A stretch of 64,000 nt of DNA from Bacteriovoracaceae bacterium (GCA_947441615.1 CANEUH010000011.1:1-64000); one strand, 5' to 3'; positions 26,310-35,705 are shown, counted from the first letter of the stretch. Program-made: numbers and translations. Notes: a model not told the origin generated them from the sequence alone.

Positions 26310-27095
26310 CTACCTTTGTCTTATATTTTGTGGGCGTTGTCCAAATGGAAGACCTTGATCATGGTCAGACTCCCACCTGTCGGTCATGAGTTCTTGGCGC
26401 TCAACCCTATAAAATAACAAAGATTCGTCTAGTTCATTAAGCTTTTTCATGAGCTCATTTTGAAGCACCAATCTTTCCTGTTTAAGGGCAATCATATCAT
26501 CCATCGCCTTTCTTTTTTCACGCTGTAATCGATTAATTTCCTCATCGTAATCGGCCGCTCTTTTGACTTTCATTTGATCAAAGTTCCAGATGAAGTGATT
26601 GATATCATTTAACTGCTTTAAAAAATCTTCCTTTCGAACAATGAGCTGCTCCCTATATTTACTGGCCTCAAAGACTCGAAGGGCCAGGGCCTTAGAGAAG
26701 AAATTTAAAACTGTCCCACGACGAAAATACTCTGAAGTAGAGTAGCAAGGAGCTAGGCTCTCAACGTAAATAGTAAAATGAAACTCTTCCACATTTCGAA
26801 CGAAGGCCTTGCAATAATCTCGATTCTCATTGAGATTCAATTTAAAAAGGACGAGATCCCCAGATCTGAAAAATTTTGAATTATTATTTTCAACCTTTAT
26901 TTTAAACACACGAGAATTATCATCTTTATCCGTGACTCTCCCAGAGAAGCGCTCATAATCCACATTAGGGTCAATCACTCCCCTATTATCTGGACCCACC
27001 ACTCCTTCAGAGGGAAGATTAGGAACGAGTACGACTGCGAAGGCAGAAGAGAAAGTTAAAAAAAAGATAAGGCAGAAGTGGCCAAATGTACTCAT
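26310..27095 (-). CDS. secreted protein with C-terminal coiled coil
   Basis: A 261-aa protein with a signal peptide (FCLIFFLTFSSAFA), a beta-rich central domain (about 45-130, with SGDLVLFKLNLNENRDYCKAFV) and a coiled coil (about 170-235, EINRLQREKRKAMDDMIALK). The ATG at 27095 is preferred to the tracked 27110 because it stands 7 nt after a good -10. The layout suggests an SH3- or OB-like domain on a stalk in the periplasm. No family recognised. Confidence 0.65.
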   Translation of the reverse strand: MSTFGHFCLIFFLTFSSAFAVVLVPNLPSEGVVGPDNRGVIDPNVDYERFSGRVTDKDDNSRVFKIKVENNNSKFFRSGDLVLFKLNLNENRDYCKAFVRNVEEFHFTIYVESLAPCYSTSEYFRRGTVLNFFSKALALRVFEASKYREQLIVRKEDFLKQLNDINHFIWNFDQMKVKRAADYDEEINRLQREKRKAMDDMIALKQERLVLQNELMKKLNELDESLLFYRVERQELMTDRWESDHDQGLPFGQRPQNIRQR

Positions 27096-27102
27096 GCTTT
27101 TT

Positions 27103-27131
27103 ATTATCATTCAGAAATCAAAGAAACTCAA
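27103..27131 (-). promoter_or_regulatory. sigma70-type promoter for the coiled-coil protein
   Basis: On the minus strand TTGAGT, a 17-nt spacer and GATAAT end 7 nt before the ATG at 27095. No Shine-Dalgarno sequence is present, so a leaderless transcript is likely. Confidence 0.65.
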
Positions 27132-27168
27132 AACTTCGTTTTATATCTGACTAATACAGGAGACTTTT

Positions 27169-27813
27169 ATGGAATTTTTTATCGACACTGGAGACATTAG
27201 CGAAATCAAGACTGCCTACACTTGGGGCTTCGTTGATGGGGTGACAACCAATCCTAGCCTAGTAGCTAAAACGGGAAAAAACCAAAAAGAACTTATTAAA
27301 GAAATTTCTGAAATCGTTGATGGCCCGATTTCAGCGGAAGTGATCTCTCTTGAGGCCGAGGGGATGATTAAAGAGGGAACAGAACTCGCTAAGATTCATA
27401 AAAACGTCGTGATAAAACTTCCGATGACTAAAGACGGGATGATTGCTTGTAAGCATTTTTCTAAGCATGGAATTAAAACGAACGTGACACTTATTTTTTC
27501 AGCTAATCAGGCCCTTCTAGCTGCGAAAAACGGGGCAACCTATGTCTCTCCTTTTGTTGGGCGCCTAGATGATGTGGGCCAAACAGGAATGGATCTTATT
27601 CAAGAAATTAGAGTTATTTTTAATAATTATGGCTTTGAAACGAAGATTCTAGCGGCTTCACTGAGACACTCTACTCACGTCAAAGACTGTGCCATGGTGG
27701 GGGCCGATACCGCGACTCTTCCCTTTAAAGTTATCGAGGGGTTATTCAATCACCCTTTAACTAAAAATGGTTTAGATCAGTTTATGGCCGATCACGCGAA
27801 ATCTCAAAAATAG
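27169..27813 (+). CDS. tal: transaldolase (TalC/FSA-type)
   Basis: A 214-aa short transaldolase of the pentose-phosphate pathway. It moves a dihydroxyacetone unit between sugar phosphates through a Schiff base. Lys83 in [11 protein letters not shown] is the Schiff-base residue. [12 protein letters not shown] (about 23-34), [20 protein letters not shown] and [11 protein letters not shown] are family motifs. The length fits the single-domain decameric subfamily. The ATG has AGGAG upstream. Fructose-6-phosphate aldolases look similar, so transaldolase is the likelier but not the only activity. Confidence 0.95.
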   Translation: MEFFIDTGDISEIKTAYTWGFVDGVTTNPSLVAKTGKNQKELIKEISEIVDGPISAEVISLEAEGMIKEGTELAKIHKNVVIKLPMTKDGMIACKHFSKHGIKTNVTLIFSANQALLAAKNGATYVSPFVGRLDDVGQTGMDLIQEIRVIFNNYGFETKILAASLRHSTHVKDCAMVGADTATLPFKVIEGLFNHPLTKNGLDQFMADHAKSQK

Positions 27814-27841
27814 AAATCCAAAGACCCTTATTTTTGCTCCT

Positions 27842-27876
27842 GAAGGTCCGATAAGTCTTATAGACCTTGGACCTTC
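27842..27876 (+). promoter_or_regulatory. hairpin in the leader of the matrixin gene
   Basis: GAAGGTCC and GGACCTTC form an 8-bp stem over a 19-nt loop in the short gap between transaldolase and the matrixin lipoprotein, ending 8 nt before the ATG. No T-tract follows. It may affect translation or separate the two transcripts. Confidence 0.35.
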
Positions 27877-27884
27877 GGAGCAAC

Positions 27885-28724
27885 ATGAAAGTCGCCCTCA
27901 TTGCCCTTAATCTTATGATCCTCTCCGCCTGTAATCCGGCCAAGACAACTGATGCGGATTTAACATCGGCCAATATTAATAAATCTGCTCCTTACATTTG
28001 GTCAGGAGCTGCCCTTCCAAGAACTTTTAAAATCTCAGAAGACTTTTCTCCAAGTGAACTTGAAAATATTCAATCCGTCACGGGAGCTTGGGAGTCGGCG
28101 GTTCAAAATAAAAAGAATTTCTTCAACGACACTGAAAGAACACCAGAAATTTCTTCTCCAAATTTAAATCTAGATGCAATTGGGGATGATAACATCAATG
28201 GGATTTATAAAATCACTAGCTGGCCTCTGGGTCTAAGCTCTGGTGCCCTAGCGGTCACGCAAATCTTTGGACGGAGGCTCAATATTGGGGCCGCAAACGA
28301 GTATGTAAGAATTGAGCACGCCGATATTCTTATCAATGAGAATCTCTATGACTTTCGAACGGGAGATACTGGCCGCAGCAACTCCTACGATTTAAGAACT
28401 GTCGTCCTCCATGAGCTTGGCCACTTCCTTGGCCTGTCTCACAAATACGGAAACACCGTGATGGTCCCAAGTATTACTTCCGGAACAAATATCAGAACTC
28501 CCACAAGTATTGATGCCACTGACATGGCCGACAAATACTCCATCACACTTGGAACAGGAACTGGGGCGGCGGTCATGGCCGGCAAAAGAATTGATTACTC
28601 ATCTTCTCCAAGTGATCAGGGTCAACCGATAAAACTCATCATTGAATTAATGGCAGATGGAGAGTGCGTTCATAAAGAAAATGGCGCCGTTAGAGAGCGC
28701 CATTTTCCAAATAAATTAAAGTAG
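27885..28724 (+). CDS. matrixin-type metalloprotease lipoprotein
   Basis: A 279-aa lipoprotein (lipobox LSAC, Cys16) with an M10/metzincin domain. The zinc motif HELGHFLGLSH begins at His176, giving three His ligands and the catalytic Glu177, and a Met-turn-like VMVPS follows. The start at 27885 has GGAG upstream and puts the signal peptide first. The last residues are encoded within a terminator hairpin. It probably degrades proteins at the cell surface or in the periplasm, and no propeptide Cys switch is apparent. Confidence 0.9.
   Translation: MKVALIALNLMILSACNPAKTTDADLTSANINKSAPYIWSGAALPRTFKISEDFSPSELENIQSVTGAWESAVQNKKNFFNDTERTPEISSPNLNLDAIGDDNINGIYKITSWPLGLSSGALAVTQIFGRRLNIGAANEYVRIEHADILINENLYDFRTGDTGRSNSYDLRTVVLHELGHFLGLSHKYGNTVMVPSITSGTNIRTPTSIDATDMADKYSITLGTGTGAAVMAGKRIDYSSSPSDQGQPIKLIIELMADGECVHKENGAVRERHFPNKLK
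28678..28706. terminator. bidirectional terminator inside the matrixin gene end
   Basis: AAAATGGCGC and GCGCCATTTT form a 10-bp stem over a 9-nt loop. The stem bases supply short T runs on both strands. It is 18 nt before the matrixin stop and 10 nt past the stop of the minus-strand peptidase, and would end both transcripts. Confidence 0.65.
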
Positions 28725-30080
28725 CTTTTGAAGTTCTTTAAGTGAGAGCTTTTTGTGAACTGTTGAACCGTGATTTGATTTTAGGTTTGAAAAATTTTCC
28801 GTTCCATAAGTATATTTTTTAAAATCCTTATCCAATGAAACGCCATAAAACTGATTCATCTCTTGAATGAACTCTTCGACAAATAAAGGTGAAAACTTTC
28901 TATTATCGACCATATGTCTCATAAATGGCTTTAAACCACCTTTAGACTTAAGTTTTCCATCAAGGTAACCCATAAAGCGCTCACCAAATGAGTAAGCGGC
29001 CATATCAGTCGTTCTTGTATAGTAAGGGTGATTCGACATCTTAGATGAACCAGAAAGAGCTGATAGAGTTTGGTAACCATCATCTCTCCAGCTAGCAAGC
29101 GCCTCGTCTAACCAACCTGAATTTCCGTTCGCTGGCATCACTCCGCGAGCAAAGTAAGAGTGAAACAACTCGTGTCCAAGAGCACTAAGGCTTGTCATGG
29201 TTGCCCCACAATACTCCATCCCGCCTTGGCCCGCATTGTAGATAATAAGCTGTTCGTGTGGCCAAGAACCGTAATCACCCTCTAGCTCATGAAACACGTC
29301 AGAGGCCTTGTTCTTAAGGGTCTCAAGTGAAGTGAATCCACCAAGAATGGATTTACCAAAATAAACCACAGATGGGATTTCGCGACCGTCGATAGACTTT
29401 AAGCTAAAGCGAAGTTCTGAAGTTAGGCCTTCTGGAACGGTGTGGAAAAAGATGGAAGAAGCGTTGAAGTGAGAAGGGTAAGAAATCTTGTAAGATGATT
29501 TAGATCCTTTTCTTAATTCTTGAACGACGCCATTGGTGTAGATCTTCTGTTTAGAAGTAAAGCCTTCAAACATGATATCAAAAGTCATTTTAACTTGATC
29601 GAATTCTAAATTTGCTGGCATGTAGCGCTCAAGAAAATTTCTCTCAGATAAATCCGAAGTCCAGAATGCACTTTTGACTCCCCCGTCACGAAACTCAATA
29701 AGTGTCGTAAGAGGAACAGAAATGATGGCCGTGTGTTCGCCAACTGAAATCAATTTATTGATTACACGGAGAGTTGTTTCTTTAGAAGGTGTTTTCACTT
29801 CAAGTGAGTTCACCGTCTCGCCATCAAGCTTCACTGATGATGGGGCCGCAACAGAATCAAAAATCGGGAGTCCTGCCTCTGGAGCATTGAACTTTATAGT
29901 CGCAACAACGTTTGCTGAGCTTGTAGAGGCATTATAAGTAATGACGTAGTCCGCAGTTTGGAAATCAACAAACACGGCCTTACCATTTGTCACATCAAAA
30001 GATTTTGGCCTGTGAGAGAGATCATTTGACTGGGCGAAAAGGGAGAAACAAAAAAACATCAAAAATACAATAAAATTCAT
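28716..30080 (-). CDS. M1-like (gluzincin) secreted peptidase
   Basis: A 454-aa secreted protein (signal peptide FIVFLMFFCFSLFAQ). The zinc site is HELFH (His303, Glu304, His307) followed after 18 residues by Glu326 in WLDEALAS, the exact M1 spacing, and GGMEYCGA stands where M1 enzymes have the GxMEN exopeptidase motif. A beta-rich N-terminal domain (about 40-210) precedes the catalytic one. The ME(N) variant suggests a divergent aminopeptidase or a membrane-shed endopeptidase. Its 3' end overlaps the matrixin gene by 9 bp. It may form a proteolytic group with its neighbours. Confidence 0.85.
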   Translation of the reverse strand: MNFIVFLMFFCFSLFAQSNDLSHRPKSFDVTNGKAVFVDFQTADYVITYNASTSSANVVATIKFNAPEAGLPIFDSVAAPSSVKLDGETVNSLEVKTPSKETTLRVINKLISVGEHTAIISVPLTTLIEFRDGGVKSAFWTSDLSERNFLERYMPANLEFDQVKMTFDIMFEGFTSKQKIYTNGVVQELRKGSKSSYKISYPSHFNASSIFFHTVPEGLTSELRFSLKSIDGREIPSVVYFGKSILGGFTSLETLKNKASDVFHELEGDYGSWPHEQLIIYNAGQGGMEYCGATMTSLSALGHELFHSYFARGVMPANGNSGWLDEALASWRDDGYQTLSALSGSSKMSNHPYYTRTTDMAAYSFGERFMGYLDGKLKSKGGLKPFMRHMVDNRKFSPLFVEEFIQEMNQFYGVSLDKDFKKYTYGTENFSNLKSNHGSTVHKKLSLKELQKLL

Positions 30081-30168
30081 ATTTTACCACTAATGAAAAA
30101 TTTAATGTTACAAGAAAAGGGAATAAGCTGTCTAGAAATGTAAGTGAATATCAGAAATTAGATTTATC

Positions 30169-31131
30169 TCATCCACAACCAGGACCTGGGCCTTGAAAAG
30201 AAACTGGCGAAACAGTTGGAACACTAGTCGAAAAATCAGGCTCAAAACCATATGAGTTAAGAGGTGGTGGAGTAGGCTCTGCAAAATATTTTCCAGGACC
30301 GCAAAAATCAGCAGGAATTAAATTTACACTATTCGTATTGCACCACATACAAACATAGCTATATTGATTTGCAGAAGCGCCAAAAAATAATGGCGTCTCA
30401 TGGGGTTCACAAGGATGAGGAGTTTGGATAGATAGAGTTCCACCCTTTGTCTCGAAGCAAGTCTTAAGTGGCCTACATCTTGGAGATTCATCTTCGTTAT
30501 ATATACCACCTCTTAAAGTGCATGCGTAAGCTTCTCCGAAAGGATCAAAACAAGAATGAATCCTACGTATTGATGGTGACTCGATTTTGTAATAAACCAG
30601 GATAGGAATCCTGAATTTTTTTTTGTTTCGCCAATTTTTCCAACCTACTCCTTGATGACCTGGCTCAATCAAAATATAACCTTTGGCTGCAACAAGATTC
30701 TCCGGAGATGGATTATTTTTCGGAAGATCAAAACTTAATGGTGCTGCAACTCTTTCATTAATAACAAGACGGATATCTTTGATCGAGGTACCACCTTGAA
30801 GATACCAAACATCTGCACCTCCAGCTGAAGGCCTTTTAAGAACCCTAGGATTAGCTTTCAATTGAAGATCTAGTTTTATAGAAATACCATCATAAGAAAA
30901 AGCATTAGTAATATTTTCATTCTCAAAAATTTTTGTGCATTTGCCGGCAACAAAAAGCTCACTCTTTATCACGTCCACTAGATTTTTATAGGATACAACT
31001 CTAGCATCAGAAGTGATTTTTTTTTCAGTATCACTTGAAAGACTCATAAAATAGAAACCAGCTGCTCCAACTAAAGAAGCAATCGACATTACCAAAAGAA
31101 TAGATGACCCTTTCTGATTTAATAATTTCAA
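30169..31131 (-). CDS. prepilin-like Cys-rich protein (PilX/GspK-like N terminus)
   Basis: A 320-aa protein whose N terminus (NQKGSSILLVMSIASLVGAA) has the short basic leader, Gly and hydrophobic helix of type IV pilin-like proteins, but lacks Glu at +5 (Leu instead), as in GspK/PilX-type minor pilins. The extracytoplasmic part is rich in Cys and Pro and ends with GPGPGCG. The TTG start has AGG 7 nt upstream and lies 11 bp after the prepilin-Hint gene. The two probably form one surface assembly. Confidence 0.7.
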   Translation of the reverse strand: MKLLNQKGSSILLVMSIASLVGAAGFYFMSLSSDTEKKITSDARVVSYKNLVDVIKSELFVAGKCTKIFENENITNAFSYDGISIKLDLQLKANPRVLKRPSAGGADVWYLQGGTSIKDIRLVINERVAAPLSFDLPKNNPSPENLVAAKGYILIEPGHQGVGWKNWRNKKKFRIPILVYYKIESPSIRRIHSCFDPFGEAYACTLRGGIYNEDESPRCRPLKTCFETKGGTLSIQTPHPCEPHETPLFFGASANQYSYVCMWCNTNSVNLIPADFCGPGKYFAEPTPPPLNSYGFEPDFSTSVPTVSPVSFQGPGPGCG

Positions 31132-31142
31132 GTGATGCCTAA

Positions 31143-32657
31143 TTATTCAGTTTGCTGTGTTTTGTTATGAACAGCATATTCATTTGCTATGTACTCATGG
31201 TTTCCATCAAGAGTAAAATTATAAACTTTTTCGTTAGTAGTGATTGAGTCAATACTCAAAACTATTTCAAAATCACCATTTTTAACTAAAACGTCCCCAA
31301 CTTCGAGGGGAGTAACATGAATCCCTGGCGCCTCCAACATAGATGCCTCTGGTAAAAGTGACTTCCAGCCAACCGTACTCAGGAATGGGTGATTCGGGGT
31401 AAAAAAGTATGCTCCCCCGTTAATACTATAAATAGGCCCTGAATAGTCCTGAGTTATAATTTTATTAACTTTAACTTTTTGTCCTTGGATATTTAAAAGA
31501 TCCTCCCCAATCTGAACATCCTCAATCACTTTTTTCGAACGATCGAAAAGAAGTATCTCCGTACCTGCAACGAAGCAAGAACTAGCTGCTCCTCCGTCGT
31601 TAGTTCCACCTCCGGCGTTAGTTCCACCTCCGGCGTTAGTTCCACCTCCGGCGTTAGTTCCACCTCCGGCGTTAGTTCCACCTCCGGCGTTAGTTCCACC
31701 TACGACAGAAGCTGTACAACCACAATTTGAGAGATTGTTTGGCGTAGGACATTCAAGGCAAGTATTGAATACGTTAGTATAATTCACTGTAGTCGGAGAA
31801 CACTTTTTACCACTGCATGGATGCGTATAAGACCAGTTAACAAACCCGGTTGTTGATTTCGTACTCGATGGTGGACAAGTAAAAGCATTTGTAAAAGGAT
31901 TTTTTTGAGCTATGCAAAGTCTTGGAGCAACACTAGCCCCAGCACAACCAAAAGCATTACTGCTTTGAGTAAGTGTTACGAAGGACCCTTTAAAAACACA
32001 GTTTAATTTAGGCAAACATTTATTTTGACTACAGCACCAATCCCCCCCAGATGCTTCACAAATCTCCTGATTTGTTCTTTCTGCTCCACATGCCAAAATT
32101 TTATTAAGATTAGAAGCTACAACAGGAACACTAAAGTGATGAATATATAAGCGAGGATTAGAATTAGCCGAATTTGGCGCTAACTTGGAGTGTTTACCTT
32201 GCCTTACAGTAATTTTTGCTTCGACACGTAAAATGGTTTTTTTGCCTTCAATGCCGTCTATTTTAATAACCTCAAGGCCAGTGGAAACTGTGTCAAGAGT
32301 GGCAGTCAAAGAAGTTAATTCGAAATACTTAAATACTCGCCCCGAGCTAACTGGGAGATTAGGATTACCTTCAACTCCAGCAACTTTCCATCTATTCAGC
32401 ACTATAGGAGACGGTGCTTGGGAAAAAGTATTATGCATCATATCACTAGAGCAGGACATGGCACTACTCAAATAAGTCGACATGGAACTTAAAAACTGAG
32501 CTTTTGAGAGAATCGTTTCAGATCTTTTTGACTGTGTATTCACATTGTCTGAAAGCTTCATAACCGCCATACCAGCGATTCCTAATAATGCCAAGGCAAC
32601 CGTCACCTCGACGAGAGAAAATCCAAAACACTGCCTCAGCAACTTATTTAATTTCAT
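31143..32657 (-). CDS. type IV prepilin fused to a Hint (intein/hedgehog-type) domain
   Basis: A 504-aa protein. Residues 1-35 have a prepilin leader and N-methylation motif (FGFSLVEVTVALALL, cleavage after Gly12, Glu at +5). A pilin-like globular part and a Cys-rich region (about 195-310) follow, then a GGTNAG repeat linker (about 318-355) and a Hint domain (361-498). The Hint active sites are complete: Cys361 (SSCFVAGTE), T420-P-N-H423 and terminal His497-Asn498. The next residue is Lys, not Cys/Ser/Thr, and only KTQQTE follows. This fits a bacterial intein-like domain able to cleave or form a thioester rather than to splice. Confidence 0.85.
   Translation of the reverse strand: MKLNKLLRQCFGFSLVEVTVALALLGIAGMAVMKLSDNVNTQSKRSETILSKAQFLSSMSTYLSSAMSCSSDMMHNTFSQAPSPIVLNRWKVAGVEGNPNLPVSSGRVFKYFELTSLTATLDTVSTGLEVIKIDGIEGKKTILRVEAKITVRQGKHSKLAPNSANSNPRLYIHHFSVPVVASNLNKILACGAERTNQEICEASGGDWCCSQNKCLPKLNCVFKGSFVTLTQSSNAFGCAGASVAPRLCIAQKNPFTNAFTCPPSSTKSTTGFVNWSYTHPCSGKKCSPTTVNYTNVFNTCLECPTPNNLSNCGCTASVVGGTNAGGGTNAGGGTNAGGGTNAGGGTNAGGGTNDGGAASSCFVAGTEILLFDRSKKVIEDVQIGEDLLNIQGQKVKVNKIITQDYSGPIYSINGGAYFFTPNHPFLSTVGWKSLLPEASMLEAPGIHVTPLEVGDVLVKNGDFEIVLSIDSITTNEKVYNFTLDGNHEYIANEYAVHNKTQQTE
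31593..31702 (-). repeat. 18-bp tandem repeat encoding the GGTNAG linker
   Basis: The unit GTTAGTTCCACCTCCGGC (plus strand) is repeated six times in tandem, nearly without change. It encodes six copies of GGTNAG, a flexible linker between pilin and Hint domains. It is a likely site of copy-number change. Confidence 0.92.
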
Positions 32658-32690
32658 AATGCCCTCAAAAAAATATATAATATCTATGCT

Positions 32691-32719
32691 ATTATTTCTC
32701 GTGTAATCTTAGATGTCAA
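32691..32719 (-). promoter_or_regulatory. strong sigma70-type promoter for the prepilin pair
   Basis: The minus strand has a consensus TTGACA, a 17-nt spacer and AATAAT (five of six). The leader then runs about 30 nt to GAGGG and the ATG at 32657. It lies in the 79-bp divergent gap with the membrane operon. Confidence 0.7.
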
Positions 32720-32736
32720 AAACAAAGGGAAACTGA

Positions 32737-33459
32737 GTGAAAAAGAACACATTTCAAAAGTTTATCATGCCCATAATTTCTGTCTCTTTTCTCTTTGGAA
32801 TTTACTTCTTTTTTCAAGATCAAACGAATGTCACCTCTAACGAGGTAAGCCAAGTTCCCGTTTCAGAGATTATACCTGAAAAAAATAATGAATCTTACGG
32901 CCAGAGGGATAATGAAAAAACAGTTTCCACTGAAATTTCACAACCTGAAAGTAACACGTCTGAAGAAGAAGTAATTATCGAAACTTCCCCAACAGTGCAA
33001 TTATGGAACGAATTTCAAAGCGAAGCGAGATTAAAATTATCGATCCATCCTAACTACAATCTTCAAAAAATAGATCTTGATGATAATGTAATGTCGGTCT
33101 ATGGTTCTTCATTAGATGGCAAACAAAAACTTGCAGTGATGGCCGCAAAAGGTAATTTTACAATCGAACAGATTGAAGCTTTCATAAATGAAAACAAACA
33201 AGCTCTCAAATTTTCAAATAATAAAGTCTTTGTTGCATATGATAAGCCTCAAGTTTTTCCTGGTCTAGATGGCTCTGGCATTTCAAAGGTAACTGTTTTC
33301 AGGGGAACCGAGGTTGAAGGAAGGATTTTAAATGCGGCCTATATTCAAAGATCTGATAATCAAGGTTCCTATCTCCTTCTGCTTGAATCAGAAAATAGTT
33401 ACGTTGATAATGTGGAAGGTGAGATTGACAGCATGTACTCTAGTTTAAAGGCAGAATAA
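32737..33459 (+). CDS. membrane-anchored protein, first gene of the divergent operon
   Basis: A 240-aa protein with one N-terminal transmembrane helix (FIMPIISVSFLFGIYFFF), an acidic, Ser/Thr/Glu-rich linker (about 30-90) and an alpha/beta domain to the end. The GTG start has AAGGG 7 nt upstream. It begins a tightly packed operon (33460, 34113, 35702, 36460, 37473) that diverges from the prepilin-Hint genes. The topology suggests a periplasmic domain tethered to the inner membrane. No family recognised. Confidence 0.65.
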   Translation: MKKNTFQKFIMPIISVSFLFGIYFFFQDQTNVTSNEVSQVPVSEIIPEKNNESYGQRDNEKTVSTEISQPESNTSEEEVIIETSPTVQLWNEFQSEARLKLSIHPNYNLQKIDLDDNVMSVYGSSLDGKQKLAVMAAKGNFTIEQIEAFINENKQALKFSNNKVFVAYDKPQVFPGLDGSGISKVTVFRGTEVEGRILNAAYIQRSDNQGSYLLLLESENSYVDNVEGEIDSMYSSLKAE

Positions 33460-34116
33460 ATGCAACTTACGGCATCAAGTATTTATTTTCTCTCTTTCCT
33501 TCTTGCTTTTTGCAGCTTAGTTTATGAATTCATTTTCGCACAGATTTTATCGGTTACGATTGGAAACACTAAAAATCAATACTTAATTACAATTTCCATT
33601 TTTACATTTGCCTTAGGCTGTGGAGCAATTGCAACTCATTTTACGAAAGATAAAATTCATCCAAAGAAGAACCTTTTTCTTGTTGAAATTTTTTTAACAA
33701 TACTTGGGTCTTTAGGCCCCTTTATCATGTTATACCTTTCAAGTAGCGGGAACCAAGGACTTCTCTTTCTAAGCTACTTAATAATTTTCATCATAGGATT
33801 TCTTTCCGGTTTTGAAATTCCATGCTTAATTAATCTTGGTACAGGACTCAAGGGGAAGATACTTGCCTTTGATTATATTGGGATGCTTGCAGCATGCTTA
33901 CTTTTCCCTCTAATTATTTTACCTATACTTGGGATTGCGGGAGGAGCCATTTTTATATCACTCTTAAATGGAATCGCATTTTTTTGGCTTACAGATTTCA
34001 AGAAGTCTTCAAAATTCATTTTGTTTTTTATTTTGAGTTTCTTTTTATTTCTAACTATAAATCACAGAGATACACTTGGTGAGATAATGATTGAGATTTA
34101 TTTGGATCAAAAATGA
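33460..34116 (+). CDS. seven-helix membrane protein related to the spermidine-synthase membrane domain
   Basis: A 218-aa protein with about seven transmembrane helices. The N-terminal stretch SLVYEFIFAQILSVTIGNTKNQYLITISIF, followed by FALGCGAIATHF, matches the membrane part of membrane-bound spermidine-synthase-like proteins, and the same pattern recurs at the start of the next protein (TMCYSMILSSTVSDFTGEE). It has no aminopropyltransferase domain of its own. It starts right after the preceding stop and overlaps the next gene as ATGA, so the two probably form one membrane complex. Confidence 0.65.
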   Translation: MQLTASSIYFLSFLLAFCSLVYEFIFAQILSVTIGNTKNQYLITISIFTFALGCGAIATHFTKDKIHPKKNLFLVEIFLTILGSLGPFIMLYLSSSGNQGLLFLSYLIIFIIGFLSGFEIPCLINLGTGLKGKILAFDYIGMLAACLLFPLIILPILGIAGGAIFISLLNGIAFFWLTDFKKSSKFILFFILSFFLFLTINHRDTLGEIMIEIYLDQK

Positions 34117-35705
34117 TCATGTTATATTTTGTTACTTTTATAACTTCATTTACAACAATGTGCTATTCAATGATTTTATCTAGCACCGTTTCAGACTTCA
34201 CAGGGGAAGAGGTTCTCTCACAATGTTTAACCATTGGACCTTATCTTCTCGGATTAGGTCTTGGGAGTTTATTCGGTGAGAAGGAAACAAATGAAAGAGC
34301 ACTCAATAAGTTAATTAATATCGAATGGGCCAGTTCAATTATATTACCTCTTCTTCCTCTCTTGTTTATTTTAACTGTCTTTTTTTTCATAAATTCTCAC
34401 TCATCAATCAATTTAATCAACTCAAAAAGGGAATTAATCTTTTACCTAGGTGTAGCTTGCATCTTATCTTTGATTACAGGACTTTTAGGTGGCTCGCAGC
34501 TTCCACTCATATTTAAATTATTTGGGGAAAAATCATCCTCAGAAATAGTTATTGGCCTTAACTATTTAGGTCCCTTATTTTCGGGTCCTTTAATCGTGCT
34601 GCTTAATAATTTGGCTTTTGAAACACCAAAACAACTAGGGATTATTGTTATAATACAAGTCCTTGGTATTGTAATTCTGGGCTTCAGACTTAAAAACAAA
34701 TCAAGTCTCTTGATAAAGCTAACTCTTCCATTAATCCTCGTTATAAATTTTCAAAATATTCATGTGAATATTGAGTATCTAACTTTAAAATCAATCTACC
34801 TTGGAACAAAAATAAACTTTAATAATTTAGACAATGTTAAAACTGGATTAAATTTTCTTTATCAGTATGGAAAACTTGAAAGGGTCAAAACTCCTTATCA
34901 GGTAATTGATTATTTTACCACTCAGAAACATCCTGAAATAGAACTTGAAGAAGAGTCTACTCTATTCCTAAATCGGAAAACGCAATTTTCTGATGCAGCC
35001 ATTTCTCCATACCATGAGAGCATGGTTTACGCTGGATTGAATCTTTTTAAAGGAAACGCAAAGAACTTCCTCATCCTCGGTGGAGGGGATGGACTGCTAT
35101 TGAAAGAAATAAAGCAAGCAAATCCGAAGGCAAAAATCACCTTGGTTGAGCTCGATCAACAAATGATTGATTGGGCAAGAAAGAACCCAAAGCTATCAAA
35201 ACAAAATCATTTTTCTCTTGATTTAAATAAAGGTGACACAAATATCATTATAGATGATGCAATATCTTATTTAAGAAAATTTAATTCTCGTAAAAAATTT
35301 GACATTGTATTAATTGACCTACCTTTTCCTGACGGGTACGAGCTAACAAAACTTTATAGCATTGAGTTTTATACTCTTTTAAAAGAAACCATCTATAATG
35401 ACAGCATCGTAATTATTGATTTGCCACTACAGAAGGAAGAATCTGGAGACATATCAAAAGATTCAAAAATAATATTAAAGACGTTGGAAATGGTAGGATT
35501 CGATAACAAACTACCTTTTGGTCCGACATTATCCTTTATTGCGCTTACCCTATCACAAAAAAAACTTGCTTTCGATTATACGAATTTTCCAAATTATCTT
35601 AAACTTTCAACCAAACAAAACCTTAGAAAACATATTACGGATAAAGAAATGTCTTCATCCTTAAAGAGCGTTATCCCGAACTCAATGTTTAGGCCAAATC
35701 TATGA
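34113..35705 (+). CDS. membrane-bound spermidine synthase-like protein
   Basis: A 530-aa protein with about seven transmembrane helices (1-215) and a cytoplasmic aminopropyltransferase-like domain (about 290-490). The latter shows AISPYHESMVYAG, the SAM/dcSAM-binding loop LILGGGDGLLLKEI, the acidic LVELDQQMIDWARKN and IVLIDLPFPDGYEL where true enzymes have an Asp-rich DxxDP. Membrane-fused relatives are common in bacteria, but their products are mostly unknown. Polyamine transfer to a lipid or protein is possible. It sits in the operon divergent from the prepilin-Hint gene. Confidence 0.82.
   Translation: MIMLYFVTFITSFTTMCYSMILSSTVSDFTGEEVLSQCLTIGPYLLGLGLGSLFGEKETNERALNKLINIEWASSIILPLLPLLFILTVFFFINSHSSINLINSKRELIFYLGVACILSLITGLLGGSQLPLIFKLFGEKSSSEIVIGLNYLGPLFSGPLIVLLNNLAFETPKQLGIIVIIQVLGIVILGFRLKNKSSLLIKLTLPLILVINFQNIHVNIEYLTLKSIYLGTKINFNNLDNVKTGLNFLYQYGKLERVKTPYQVIDYFTTQKHPEIELEEESTLFLNRKTQFSDAAISPYHESMVYAGLNLFKGNAKNFLILGGGDGLLLKEIKQANPKAKITLVELDQQMIDWARKNPKLSKQNHFSLDLNKGDTNIIIDDAISYLRKFNSRKKFDIVLIDLPFPDGYELTKLYSIEFYTLLKETIYNDSIVIIDLPLQKEESGDISKDSKIILKTLEMVGFDNKLPFGPTLSFIALTLSQKKLAFDYTNFPNYLKLSTKQNLRKHITDKEMSSSLKSVIPNSMFRPNL

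Noticed and set aside
31593-31702. Possible CRISPR-like repeat
   Set aside because: The repeats are contiguous 18-bp units without spacers and encode the in-frame GGTNAG linker.
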